Shown here in pieces: positions 47,048 to 55,580 of a stretch of 64,000 nucleotides of DNA (its first letter is position 1; each line of letters starts with the position of its first letter). The stretch spans positions 1 to 64,000 of the forward strand of contig JADKFY010000013.1 of assembly GCA_016717305.1 (NCBI GenBank), in the 5' to 3' direction. This DNA comes from Flavobacteriales bacterium. GTDB lineage: Bacteria > Bacteroidota > Bacteroidia > Flavobacteriales_F > PHOS-HE28. Position numbers and translations under genes: made by a program. The notes under the pieces are model-generated. The model did not search any database and was not told where the DNA came from. It saw nothing but the letters and a program-made list of their open reading frames with translations.

Positions 47048-49711
47048 TCACCCCACCAACTCCTTGTTCCGGTTCGGGATATCCTCTTTGTTGAAGGGCA
47101 CCTTGTCATCCTCTTCCTTCAACTTCAAAACAAGGGCGAGTGCATCGGGCACCACATCACTGCAGAGGGTAAGGAAGCTGCCGGGCTTCGCATTGCTGAT
47201 CGCGTAACGGATGGCTTCTTCCTCCTTCTTGATGATGATGTAAGGCTTGTTCGGGTCCACTTCCTTGATGCCTTTGACCATCAGGGCGATGATATCGTCG
47301 TCGCTCTTGCCGCGTAGGTTGCGGTCCTGACGGATGATGATCTCGTCGAACATCTGCGCGCTGAGGCGACCAAGATTCACAGTGTCCTCGTCGCGACGGT
47401 CGCCAACACCGGCGATCACGCCCACTTTCGGGCTGTCCGGGATCTTGCTGAGGAATTTGCCGAGGGCTTCGAAGCCGTGCGGGTTGTGGGCGTAATCCAC
47501 CACCACTTGGAATTTCTTGAACTGGAAGAGGTTCAAACGGCCCGGTGTCTGCGTGGCCCCGGGGACGAAGGTCAAGAGCGCTTGGCGCAGGTCTTCCACC
47601 TTCACACCTTGCACGAAGGCGGCGAGCACCGCGGGCAGCACGTTCTGGATATTGAAGACTGCTTTACCGCCGTAGGTGATAGGAACATTCACGGCCTTCT
47701 CGATCCGCAGTTTCCATTCGCCTTTGCTGATGGTGATGTAGCCGTTCTCGTAGATCGCTGCGAGGCCACCGAGTTTGCAGTGCTGGCGGATCAAGCGGTT
47801 GTTCTCATCCAAGCTGAAAAGCGCGATCTTGCAGTTGGTCTGCTTGCGCATGGCCATCACAAGATCATCATCGGCATTCAGGATCGCGTATCCATCTTGG
47901 CGTACGCTTCGTGGCACCGTGCTCTTTACATGGGCGAGGTCTTCCAGGGTATGAATATCCTTCAATCCCAAGTGATCGGCTGCTACGTTCGTGACGATGG
48001 CCACATCGCAATGCTCGAAGCCGAGACCGCTGCGCACCAATCCGCCGCGTGCTGTTTCGAGCACCGCCATATCCACCACTGGCTCCTTCAACACGAATTG
48101 CGCACTGGCCGGACCCGTACAATCGCCCTTCATGAGCAGGCGATTTTGGATGTACACGCCATCACTACAGGTCATACCCACTTTGTAACCTACGCTGCGC
48201 ATGAGGTGCGCAGTAAGGCGTGTGGTGGTTGTCTTTCCATTGGTTCCGGTTATGGCGATGATCGGGATGCGGCTCGGTGCGCCCGGTGGGAACAGCATAT
48301 CCACAACAGGCTCCGCCACGTTCTTGCCAATGCCGCCGGTGGGATCCAAGTGCATCCGGAAACCCGGTGCAGCGTTCACTTCGAGAACTGCTCCCCCACT
48401 TTCGTTCAGCGGTATGGAGATATCGTCGGTCATGATGTCGATACCGCAAATGTCCAGATCGATGATGCGACTGATCCGCTCGGCGAGGAACACATTGAAG
48501 GAGTGTACGCTATCGGTAACATCGTCCGCAGTGCCGCCGGTACTGAGGTTGGCGGTGGCTTTCAAGTAGACCACTTCATCCTTCGGTGGCACAGAGGAAG
48601 CACTCATGCCATGCAGGGCCAACAACTTTTCCGTGTGGTCGTCCAATTCAATGCGCGTGAGTACGTTCTCGTGTCCGTACCCTCTGCGCGGATCCTTGTT
48701 CACCTCCGCAGTAAGCTGCTCAATGGTGCTCTTGCCATCGCCGATAACACAGGCAGGTGTGCGTTTCGCTGCGCAGATGAATTGGTGGTTGATCACCAAC
48801 AAGCGATGGTCCAAGCCCGTTATGTAACGCTCTACGATCACGCTGCGGCTGATCTCCTTCGCCTTGGCCAATGCAATTTTCGCTTCCTCCAATGTCTTGA
48901 TGCCAATGGTTGCACCACGCCCGTGGTTACCGCCGATGGGTTTGATCACACACGGAAAACCCACAGAATCGATGGCCCCCTCCAAGCCCTCCTCGGTGCG
49001 GACCACACGTCCTTTCGGCACAGGGATCTCGTAGCTCTCCAGCAATTGCTTGGTCTCTTCTTTGTCGCAGGCGATCTCCACGCCGATGTTACTGGTCTTG
49101 CTTGTGATCGTGGCGCGGATCCGTTTCTGATGGATGCCGTGCCCAAGCTGGACCAAGCTCTGACCATTCAAACGGAGATAGGGAATACCACGTGACAATG
49201 CCTCTTGTACAATACTTCCGGTACTGGGTCCCAACCGGCTTTCCTCCCGAAGCTCCCGCATCTGCTGGATGTCCTCGCTCAGGTCGTACTTCTCCCCACT
49301 GATCAACGCTTCAGCAATACGCACAGCCGCTTTCGCTGCATACATGCCAACAGGTTCCTCGATGTAGCTGAACACCACGTTATACACTCCGCTATCTCGC
49401 GTACTGCGCGTGCGCCCGAAGCCTGTTTCCATGCCCGCCAACGTCTGGATCTCCAATGCGATATGCTCGATCACATGGCCCATCCACGTGCCGCGCTTTA
49501 CCCGTTCCCAAAAGCCGCCCTCATGGTCTTCGCTGCACCGGTGGCTTTGCATGGTGGGCAACAGCGCCTGGATCCGCTCGTAGAACCCCGGGATCTTGTC
49601 CGTTGGCTTCTCCTCAAGGTCTTCAATGTCGAGGCGCATAACGATGAGGTGGTGCCGTTTTACGGACCAATAGTTGGGGCCACGCATGGCCTTGAGCTCG
49701 AGAATGCGCAT
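47048..49711 (-). CDS. cphA: Cyanophycin synthetase
   Basis: 887 residues from the ATG at 49711 (MRILELKAMRGPNYWSV, the usual CphA N-terminus). Domains: N-terminal substrate-handling region (GTWMGHVIEHIALEIQ), central ATP-grasp domain (CVIKPIGGNHGRGATIGI, LEVNAAPGFRMH), and C-terminal Mur-ligase-like domain with P-loop ITGTNGKTTTTRL and VVDYAHNPHGFEAL. It polymerises Asp and Arg into multi-L-arginyl-poly-L-aspartate, adding Asp in the ATP-grasp site and Arg in the Mur-like site. All key loops are intact. Divergent from cphB 237 bp away, with the isoaspartyl peptidase gene 3.6 kb further. An in-frame extension to 49843 is not family-like. Confidence 0.95.
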   Translation of the reverse strand: MRILELKAMRGPNYWSVKRHHLIVMRLDIEDLEEKPTDKIPGFYERIQALLPTMQSHRCSEDHEGGFWERVKRGTWMGHVIEHIALEIQTLAGMETGFGRTRSTRDSGVYNVVFSYIEEPVGMYAAKAAVRIAEALISGEKYDLSEDIQQMRELREESRLGPSTGSIVQEALSRGIPYLRLNGQSLVQLGHGIHQKRIRATITSKTSNIGVEIACDKEETKQLLESYEIPVPKGRVVRTEEGLEGAIDSVGFPCVIKPIGGNHGRGATIGIKTLEEAKIALAKAKEISRSVIVERYITGLDHRLLVINHQFICAAKRTPACVIGDGKSTIEQLTAEVNKDPRRGYGHENVLTRIELDDHTEKLLALHGMSASSVPPKDEVVYLKATANLSTGGTADDVTDSVHSFNVFLAERISRIIDLDICGIDIMTDDISIPLNESGGAVLEVNAAPGFRMHLDPTGGIGKNVAEPVVDMLFPPGAPSRIPIIAITGTNGKTTTTRLTAHLMRSVGYKVGMTCSDGVYIQNRLLMKGDCTGPASAQFVLKEPVVDMAVLETARGGLVRSGLGFEHCDVAIVTNVAADHLGLKDIHTLEDLAHVKSTVPRSVRQDGYAILNADDDLVMAMRKQTNCKIALFSLDENNRLIRQHCKLGGLAAIYENGYITISKGEWKLRIEKAVNVPITYGGKAVFNIQNVLPAVLAAFVQGVKVEDLRQALLTFVPGATQTPGRLNLFQFKKFQVVVDYAHNPHGFEALGKFLSKIPDSPKVGVIAGVGDRRDEDTVNLGRLSAQMFDEIIIRQDRNLRGKSDDDIIALMVKGIKEVDPNKPYIIIKKEEEAIRYAISNAKPGSFLTLCSDVVPDALALVLKLKEEDDKVPFNKEDIPNRNKELVG

Positions 49712-49853
49712 GGTAAGATGGGCTTTGGTAGTGCGAGGGTTCGGAAGTTCAATGGTCGGCAAGCGGCAAACGCGGCCCACATTGGCGGAAGATAGGGACG
49801 TTCCATTGTTCATCAAAACTTCACATTCCCGCCACATGCTCAACCGAACCTCC

Positions 49854-49861
49854 TATTTTCG
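49854..49861 (+). promoter_or_regulatory. Candidate cphB promoter -7 element
   Basis: TATTTTCG in the cphA-cphB divergent region, 87 nt before the cphB ATG. Confidence 0.35.
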
Positions 49862-49948
49862 CCCCCGCTGGCCCTTGGTCTTCGCGTCCATCTAAGGCGG
49901 AACCAACATTCCCAAAGGGCTATGGGGGCGGGGGAACAAGACCATTCC

Positions 49949-50818
49949 ATGACACCAAAAGGAAAGCTCATCGCCATAGGCGGGAACGAGGACAAAGGCC
50001 AAGCCCCAGAAGCCGGGCACAATAGCAAGGTCTTCAATCACACTTTTATTGAGGACGGCATCCTTCGCCGAGTAATGGACGAAATGGGCGGAACCTCAGC
50101 CCGGATCGCCGTGATCACCAGCGCGAGCAGCATTCCAGAAGAGGTAGGCCAGAATTATATCGACGCCTTCGGTCGTTTAGGTGCTTCCAACTTGGATATC
50201 CTGAACATCCGGGACCGCAGCGATGTAAAGCCCGAAATGATCAAGCGCTTGGCCAAGGCGGATGGCGTTATGATGAGCGGTGGCAATCAACTGCGCTTGA
50301 CCACGATCTTCGGTGGTACGGCTTTCTTGGAACTGATGAAGCGGCGCTACCACGAGGAGAAAGGCTTCGTGATCGCGGGCACGAGCGCAGGTGCCATGTG
50401 CATGAGCAGCACCATGATCTATCAAGGTCATAGTTCTTCGGGCTTGATCAAGGGCGGTGTGAAAATGACAACCGGTGCAGGCCTGATCCAGGATGTGATC
50501 ATAGACAGCCACTTCGTGGAACGTGGTCGATTCAGTCGTTTGACCCAGGCAGTGGCAGGTAACCCGAACGCCATCGGAATTGGCCTTGGCGAGGATACCG
50601 GTGTGGTGATCACCGATGCGAACAACTTGGAGACGATCGGCAGTGGCCAGGTGATGATCTTCGACGGACACGAGATCTCCTACAGCGATTTCGCCGATGT
50701 GGAAGAAGGACAACCCTTCAGCATTGAAGGCATGCGGGTCCACATCATTTCCAAAGGGCATAGCTATTCGGTGAATATGCGGCAGTTCTCTGCTGTTCAA
50801 GTTCCGGTGAAGAGTTGA
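49949..50818 (+). CDS. cphB: Cyanophycinase
   Basis: 289 residues from the ATG at 49949 (MTPKGKLIAIGGNEDKG); an ATG at 49922 is possible. S51-family serine exopeptidase: IAIGGNED N-terminal strand, VMMSGGNQLRLT, the nucleophile Ser in GTSAGAMCMSSTMI, and DSHFVERGRFSRL with the cyanophycin-binding region. It releases beta-Asp-Arg dipeptides from cyanophycin and acts in the cytosol. It is transcribed away from cphA, so storage and mobilisation could be regulated separately. It is followed by a hairpin repeat at 50826-50865. Confidence 0.95.
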   Translation: MTPKGKLIAIGGNEDKGQAPEAGHNSKVFNHTFIEDGILRRVMDEMGGTSARIAVITSASSIPEEVGQNYIDAFGRLGASNLDILNIRDRSDVKPEMIKRLAKADGVMMSGGNQLRLTTIFGGTAFLELMKRRYHEEKGFVIAGTSAGAMCMSSTMIYQGHSSSGLIKGGVKMTTGAGLIQDVIIDSHFVERGRFSRLTQAVAGNPNAIGIGLGEDTGVVITDANNLETIGSGQVMIFDGHEISYSDFADVEEGQPFSIEGMRVHIISKGHSYSVNMRQFSAVQVPVKS

Positions 50819-50825
50819 ACGCGAC

Positions 50826-50865
50826 CTACTGGCTAATTTGTTCTATTTGAACAAATGGCCAGTAG
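50826..50865. repeat. Hairpin element after cphB, relative of the trmD-rplS palindrome
   Basis: CTACTGGC pairs with GCCAGTAG, and the inner TTTGTTC with GAACAAA, around a TATTT loop; only a few bases mismatch. It starts 8 bp after the cphB stop and may serve as its terminator. Further degenerate copies of AGCCAGTGGCCAGT follow to about 50885. Confidence 0.65.
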
Positions 50866-50924
50866 CTAGAAGCCAGTGGCCAGTGTTCAATCCTAAACCC
50901 GCTCAACCCTAACCTCTTTCAGTA

Positions 50925-51206
50925 ATGAACCCCGTCATTCAACGCTTCCGGACGATCGCAATAGCAGAAGGCTGGAGTTTCCTCATTCTGCTGGGGATCG
51001 CAATGCCATTGAAGTACATCTTCGACATGCCCATGGCTGTGAAGGTGGTCGGCTGGTTGCACGGTGTGCTCTTTATTGGCTATTGGGTGCTTGCCGTTCC
51101 CTTGTTCACCAAGTTGAAGTGGGATGTGGAACGCATCGTTGGCCTCGGATTGGCATCCATAATTCCCTTTGGCACGTTTGTAATGGAACGGAAATGGCTG
51201 CGGTGA
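50925..51206 (+). CDS. DUF3817 small integral membrane protein
   Basis: 93 residues with three hydrophobic helices. The start IQRFRTIAIAEGWSFLILLGIAMPLKYIF and the central VGWLHGVLFIGYWVLAV are characteristic of the DUF3817 family (YdzA-like). The family is widespread and of unknown function; in some proteins it is fused to rhomboid-like or MFS proteins. First of three small plus-strand genes of envelope type before the AI-2E transporter gene. Confidence 0.85.
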   Translation: MNPVIQRFRTIAIAEGWSFLILLGIAMPLKYIFDMPMAVKVVGWLHGVLFIGYWVLAVPLFTKLKWDVERIVGLGLASIIPFGTFVMERKWLR

Positions 51207-51240
51207 ACGGCCCGGCCGAATTGGATTAACATTGGGTGCT

Positions 51241-51248
51241 TACCTTTC
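51241..51248 (+). promoter_or_regulatory. Possible promoter of the phage-holin-like gene
   Basis: TACCTTTC (7 of 8 to consensus) with a TTGG 16 nt upstream (51221-51224), 64 nt before the ATG at 51313. Confidence 0.35.
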
Positions 51249-51312
51249 AGGGATCCAGTGGAACTGGTACTCCCGTTCCATGTTTATCGAAAGCCTGAAT
51301 TGTACGTTACAC

Positions 51313-51684
51313 ATGCAAGAAGAAGAACGACCGGACCTTTCAGCACTGATCAACGCGGCCGTTGGTGATGCCAAAGGATGGTTCCACGCCCAAAAGGCCT
51401 ACCTCATCTTATCGGCCTCCGAAGCCGCAGGTAGATTGGCAGGCACTATCGTCGTATGGGTGATCGTGGCCTTGTTGGCAGCGGGTGTGGTCATGATGCT
51501 TACAGTGTCATTCGCACTATGGCTCGGCCAGCTCTTGGATAGCTACGCTTTGGGGTTCCTATCTGCCGGAGGTCTGCTTCTCCTCATTACCCTGCTCTTC
51601 TACTTCCTTTTGATGAAGAAGATCAGCGATGGCATCACACTCACCATTGTCAATTCCGCCCAAGATGACGAAGCGGAAGTTTGA
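51313..51684 (+). CDS. Holin-X/YqjE-like small membrane protein (phage holin family fold, not phage)
   Basis: 123 residues from the ATG at 51313 (MQEEERPDLSALINA); upstream starts at 51232 and 51280 lack family resemblance. An amphipathic N-terminal part (AYLILSASEAAGRLAGTIV) is followed by two transmembrane helices joined by a short loop, the layout of the DUF1469/YqjE putative holin superfamily that is common in non-phage loci. The C-terminus is cytosolic and acidic. It overlaps the next gene by 20 bp, so the two are probably translated together. Role unknown. Confidence 0.7.
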   Translation: MQEEERPDLSALINAAVGDAKGWFHAQKAYLILSASEAAGRLAGTIVVWVIVALLAAGVVMMLTVSFALWLGQLLDSYALGFLSAGGLLLLITLLFYFLLMKKISDGITLTIVNSAQDDEAEV

Positions 51685-52087
51685 AGACCTAGGTTCGGTA
51701 CAGGCCGAAAAATTCCGGTTGAAAGCGCTTCTCCATGAACATGCTTTTCGGCTCGAACAACGGGGCAACGCATTGAAGGATCCAGAACTACTCAAATTGC
51801 TCGTTGGCAATACCGTGCGCAACGCGGTCTCGCAATGGGGCCCCGGCCGCTTCATGGCACGTGTCGTTGGCAAGGACCAAAGCGGGATCGGTGGTTACCT
51901 AGGTGGCGTGTTGGCTTCGCGCGCAAAGGGCTTCAAGGGTAAGGCCATGGCACTAGTGGTCGGTGCATTGGCACCTGCCATCTTGGAACGATTGATCCCT
52001 CCCGATAAGCTGGAACAATTCATCCACTACCTGGAAGGGCTCAAAGAACGGTTCGCAGAAATGTTGCACCCGAAGGACACCGAGTAA
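51665..52087 (+). CDS. Conserved hypothetical protein
   Basis: 140 residues from the ATG at 51665 (MTKRKFEDLGSVQAEKFRLKALLHEH), overlapping the previous gene by 20 bp in another frame. The N-terminus is charged and helical, and a Gly/Ala-rich amphipathic stretch follows (GGYLGGVLASRAKGFKGKAMALVVGALAPAILERLIP). I do not recognise a family. Coupling to the holin-like membrane protein suggests a cytosolic partner at the membrane. Confidence 0.6.
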   Translation: MTKRKFEDLGSVQAEKFRLKALLHEHAFRLEQRGNALKDPELLKLLVGNTVRNAVSQWGPGRFMARVVGKDQSGIGGYLGGVLASRAKGFKGKAMALVVGALAPAILERLIPPDKLEQFIHYLEGLKERFAEMLHPKDTE

Positions 52088-52131
52088 CCAGCTTTGTGAC
52101 GGGCTTTCGATAGCCATAACCTGCGTTCATC

Positions 52132-53247
52132 ATGCAACGAAGCTCTGGACTTCAGAAATATGCCTTTGTCCTGCTCTCGCTGGTCCTCACTGTCGTGGTC
52201 CTCTATTACGGACGCAGTCTCATTCTGCTGCTCATCTCTTCCGGTCTGCTGGCATCACTGCTCTTTCCTGTAGCTCGCCGTGTGGAACGTGTCGCTCCCA
52301 AATGGGCAGGTGCGTTGGTGGCCACGTTGGTGATGCTGATCACTGTGATCGGTGTGTTCTTCCTGCTCGGCTGGCAACTGACCCGCTTCACCGATGACCT
52401 ACCTGCGCTGAAGGAAGCCTTGGCAGTGAAAGGTGATGCCTTTCAAAACTGGATCTCGGACCAATTCCACATGAGCCAACGTGAACAAGTTGCGTGGTTC
52501 AACACTCGTGTTAGCGAAGTGGCCAGCACCAGTGGTAAAGTGGCCTTGTCCCTTTTCGGAATGACCGGTTCAGCATTGGCGGCCATTGTGCCGTTGCCGG
52601 TTTTCGTGTTCCTGCTGATCCTGCTGCGCGGCAAGTTCAAGACCTTCTTCGGTCAACTTGGCGAAACCAGCGATGGCGTGATCCTGCATATCATGGAACG
52701 GATCTCGAAGTTGTCCAGCAAGTACATTCAAGGTGTTCTGTTGGTCGTTGTGATACTCGGTGTACTTAATAGCATCGGCTTCCTGATCCTCGGCTTGAAG
52801 TATGCGATCCTCATGGGTTTCGTCGTCGGCTTCTTGAACGTGATCCCTTATGTGGGTGTGATGATCGGCAGTTTGTTACCCGTCGTACTTGCGTTGATCA
52901 CCAAGGATTCCATGGCGTATGCCGTTGGGGCGTTCGGCGTTTGCGCACTCACCCAATTCTTGGAGAACAATTTCATCACCCCCAAGATCGTCGGCTCCAG
53001 CGTTAGCATCAATCCGCTTGCGAGCATTGTGGCGCTCTTGGCCGCAGGTTCCTTATGGGGAGTGATGGGCATGTTACTCGCGATCCCCATTACCGGCATG
53101 CTGAAAGTGGTTTGCGACTCGTTGCCTTCGTTGAAGCCGTACGGATTCTTGCTGGGTGAGGAAACGGAGTATCCTGAAGAGCAACGGATCAAGTTGCCTT
53201 TCACACGGAAACCATCTGCATCATCGTCGAAGGGGACGCAAGCCTAG
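52132..53247 (+). CDS. AI-2E family (TqsA/PerM-like) transporter
   Basis: 371 residues, about eight transmembrane helices. Family stretches: SLILLLISSGLLASLLFPVARRVE at the N-terminus, the long soluble loop with GDAFQNWISDQFHMSQREQ, and the C-terminal signature NVIPYVGVMIGSLLPVVLALI, QFLENNFITPKIVGSSVSINPLASIVALL. Members act as exporters or proton-coupled antiporters; AI-2 export is established only for a few. The Pro-rich cytosolic tail is variable. A CAGCTTTG 35 nt upstream (52089-52096) could be its -7 element. Confidence 0.9.
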   Translation: MQRSSGLQKYAFVLLSLVLTVVVLYYGRSLILLLISSGLLASLLFPVARRVERVAPKWAGALVATLVMLITVIGVFFLLGWQLTRFTDDLPALKEALAVKGDAFQNWISDQFHMSQREQVAWFNTRVSEVASTSGKVALSLFGMTGSALAAIVPLPVFVFLLILLRGKFKTFFGQLGETSDGVILHIMERISKLSSKYIQGVLLVVVILGVLNSIGFLILGLKYAILMGFVVGFLNVIPYVGVMIGSLLPVVLALITKDSMAYAVGAFGVCALTQFLENNFITPKIVGSSVSINPLASIVALLAAGSLWGVMGMLLAIPITGMLKVVCDSLPSLKPYGFLLGEETEYPEEQRIKLPFTRKPSASSSKGTQA

Positions 53248-53276
53248 CGTGCGTAACGAGCAATACCTGTTCGCTC

Positions 53277-54215
53277 TCACCGAAAGATCGCCGTATGGTA
53301 GATCCCATCAGCGCCCACTTGCCCGCGGTACATCCCGCTGCAATTGAAATCGAGCACGATGTTCCCTTCCCGGTCAATGGCGATCAATCCTCCGTCCCCA
53401 TCCAAGGGTGGTAACTTCACGTGGACGACTTCGCGCACGGCCTCGGCCAGCGACAGTCCTTTATACAACATGAGCGCGTGTACATCGAAGGCCGCAACTG
53501 CCCGCAGGAAACTTTCGCCGTGGCCGGTGCAGCTGATCGCGCAAGAAGCATCGTTCGCGTAAGTGCCGGCCCCGATCACAGGACTGTCCCCGATGCGTTG
53601 CCATTTCTTGTTGGTCATCCCGCCGGTGCTCGTGGCCGCAGCCAAATGGCCGTTCGTGTCCAACGCCACCGCTCCCACCGTGCCGAACTTCTTCTCCTTT
53701 GCAGGCGCACTTGCAGCATGGTCCAACTGGTACACATCAGTACCCACGGTCTCCTGCCACTGCTGGTAACGGAACTCATCGAAGAAGTATTGATCGTCCT
53801 CCAGAGGTACTTTATGCTTGTGTGCGAATTCAAATGCACCGTTCCCGCTTATCAACACGTGACCACTGTTCTCCATCACCTTGCGCGCCAATGAGATCGG
53901 GTTCTTTACGTTCTGCACGCCTGCAACGGCACCGGCTTGAAGGTCGGAGCCGTTCATCAAGCTGGCATCCATTTCGTGTTGGCCATCGGCATTGAACACC
54001 GATCCACGCCCGGCATTGAAAAGCGGCGAATCCTCCAACACACGAACGGCAGCTTCAACGGCATCCAGTGCTGCACCCCCTTCCAGCAATACGCCATAAC
54101 CCTTGCGCAAAGAGAGGTCCAACGCTTCGCGATACGCTTTCTCCCGTGTTGGGGTCATCAATTCCGGGGCAATGGTGCCCGCGCCGCCATGTATGGCCAA
54201 TGCGATCTTTCCCAT
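53277..54215 (-). CDS. iaaA: Isoaspartyl peptidase/L-asparaginase, Ntn-hydrolase (IaaA-type)
   Basis: 312 residues. Typical plant-type asparaginase/IaaA: N-terminal LAIHGGAGT, LFNAGRGSVFNADGQHEMDASLM, and the self-cleavage site KKFGTVGAVALDTNGHLAAATSTGG with Thr as the nucleophile of the mature beta subunit, then RIGDSPVIGAGTYAND and CTGHGE. It hydrolyses beta-aspartyl dipeptides, including the beta-Asp-Arg released by cyanophycinase, to free amino acids. Together with cphA and cphB about 3-6 kb away it would complete the cyanophycin cycle. No signal peptide, so cytosolic. Confidence 0.92.
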   Translation of the reverse strand: MGKIALAIHGGAGTIAPELMTPTREKAYREALDLSLRKGYGVLLEGGAALDAVEAAVRVLEDSPLFNAGRGSVFNADGQHEMDASLMNGSDLQAGAVAGVQNVKNPISLARKVMENSGHVLISGNGAFEFAHKHKVPLEDDQYFFDEFRYQQWQETVGTDVYQLDHAASAPAKEKKFGTVGAVALDTNGHLAAATSTGGMTNKKWQRIGDSPVIGAGTYANDASCAISCTGHGESFLRAVAAFDVHALMLYKGLSLAEAVREVVHVKLPPLDGDGGLIAIDREGNIVLDFNCSGMYRGQVGADGIYHTAIFR

Positions 54216-54224
54216 GTCGATCTC

Positions 54225-54970
54225 TCACCTGATTGAGCGGTGAAAGTAGGGCACCGCCCAGCCCACCAACGCACCCACCGCATAACCTGTCAACACGTCC
54301 GTGGGGAAATGCCTTCCTGCCCGAGCGCGCAGATAGCCCATGGCAGCTGGTGCCACTGCCGCCCCGATCCATGTGGCCGTTTTAACACCGCTGGATGCAT
54401 CGGATCGTTGTACCATATTGGCACAGGTGAAGGTGATCGCCGCCGTATTCGCGGTGTGCCCGCTCCAGAAAGAATTGTAGTCGTTGCTGGTTCGCGTGGC
54501 CTCCGGTGGTGCATTCATGCCATGCAAATAGGGTCGCGGTCTACGCACCAACTCCTTCACTGTGTTGGTCAAGCCTGCGCTGAACAGACCGGCCTCTGCA
54601 ATGATCACGTCGGGACCAATGGGCGTTCACCTTTCTCTCCTATGATCGCCGTTGTGAGCGAAGCTGCGACCGCCACACCGAATAGCACATTGCTGGCCCG
54701 GTGAGCAGGAATGCTCCATTGATCGATCGCAATTCTATCAATGCTCAGAATTCTCGACCTGTCCAAAACAGGCAACGCCAACCCCGTATTCCGGTGTTCT
54801 TGGAAAAGCGCGAAGCCGTAGAACGCCACACCGGCGCCACCGATCACTGCTTCCCTACCGGGCTTCAGTTCAAAGGCCCCTTGACCGAACAAGGTCCCGT
54901 GGCCAAGAACCAGGAACAACAAGGCCCGGAGCACTGCCCCGGGCCGTATTATCCTGTTGGTCATTGGCAT
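54225..54970 (-). CDS. PAP2-family membrane phosphatase (frameshifted in this sequence)
   Basis: The N-terminal part (from the ATG at 54970) has a signal or first membrane helix and a helix ending SIPAHRASNVLFGVAVAAS. At about 54605-54620 the frame shifts and continues as VIIAEAGLFSAGLTNTVKELVRRPRP with all three PAP2 motifs: KELVRRPRP, FWSGHTANT and RARAGRHFPTDVLTGYAVG. The span of 746 nt is one base short of a multiple of three. The parts together make a normal PAP2 protein of about 248 residues, so a missing base in the sequence is likely. It would dephosphorylate lipid phosphates such as undecaprenyl diphosphate or phosphatidic acid. The start overlaps the DUF4920 gene stop by 1 nt. Confidence 0.8.
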
Positions 54971-55446
54971 CAGTACGTGATCAACACGCCATCTGCCAAG
55001 AACATCAAATTGTTCTCCGGTTCCGTGATCTTCTCGATCTCTTCTATGCTCTTGCCCGCATCTTCCGCATAGTGGCGAAGCGTGGGCACATCGATCACTT
55101 CACGGGTGGCGGTGCCTTGCAATACCGCGCGTTTCCCTTCCAAACCTTTGGTAGGCACGAAGAATCCATAATCCTTGAACCGCACTTTCATCACCTCGTC
55201 GTTCGGCAATTTCATGTCCATCCAGCAACCTTTCATAGCGCAGCTGGTGATGATCTCCCCTTCCACCTTTGTGGTCAATTCGTCCTTCTCTCCCATTTCC
55301 TTCATCAACTGATCCGTGGTGATCGCCCCTTCCGGTTTGATCGCTTCACCGTAGGACTTCACTTCCTGGGCAACAGTAGGGTTGTGCGCAGTGTTACAGG
55401 CCAAGGCCAAGATCAATGCGCAGCTAAAAAGAAAGAATTTGTTCAT
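54970..55446 (-). CDS. DUF4920 lipoprotein
   Basis: 158 residues with a lipoprotein signal peptide (lipobox ALAC at about residue 17). The mature part matches DUF4920: KSYGEAIKPEGAI, VEGEIITSCAMKGCWMDMKL (conserved Cys-x3-Gly-Cys-Trp motif), MKVRFKDYGFFVP and GVLITY at the end. The OB-like fold with paired Cys suggests metal or heme-linked binding, but the function is unknown. It appears to be transcribed together with the PAP2 gene. Confidence 0.88.
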   Translation of the reverse strand: MNKFFLFSCALILALACNTAHNPTVAQEVKSYGEAIKPEGAITTDQLMKEMGEKDELTTKVEGEIITSCAMKGCWMDMKLPNDEVMKVRFKDYGFFVPTKGLEGKRAVLQGTATREVIDVPTLRHYAEDAGKSIEEIEKITEPENNLMFLADGVLITY

Positions 55447-55580
55447 CGGTTTGTTTTGGTGATGTCCTGCAAAGTTCGGGCCTTTTGCTGAAAGTGCTTC
55501 TTTTCACTTTGAAGTGTGGGAAAACGCAGAAATGAACACCTCGTCAAATGCACCGCTTGGCGCATCTTTACACCATTACC

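Noticed and set aside
47477..49195. 572-codon open frame on the plus strand
   Set aside because: Antisense to cphA, whose frame shows clear family motifs throughout.
51313..51684. Prophage remnant suggested by the holin-like gene
   Set aside because: No lysin, capsid, integrase or other phage gene is nearby and this holin superfamily is common in chromosomal non-phage loci.
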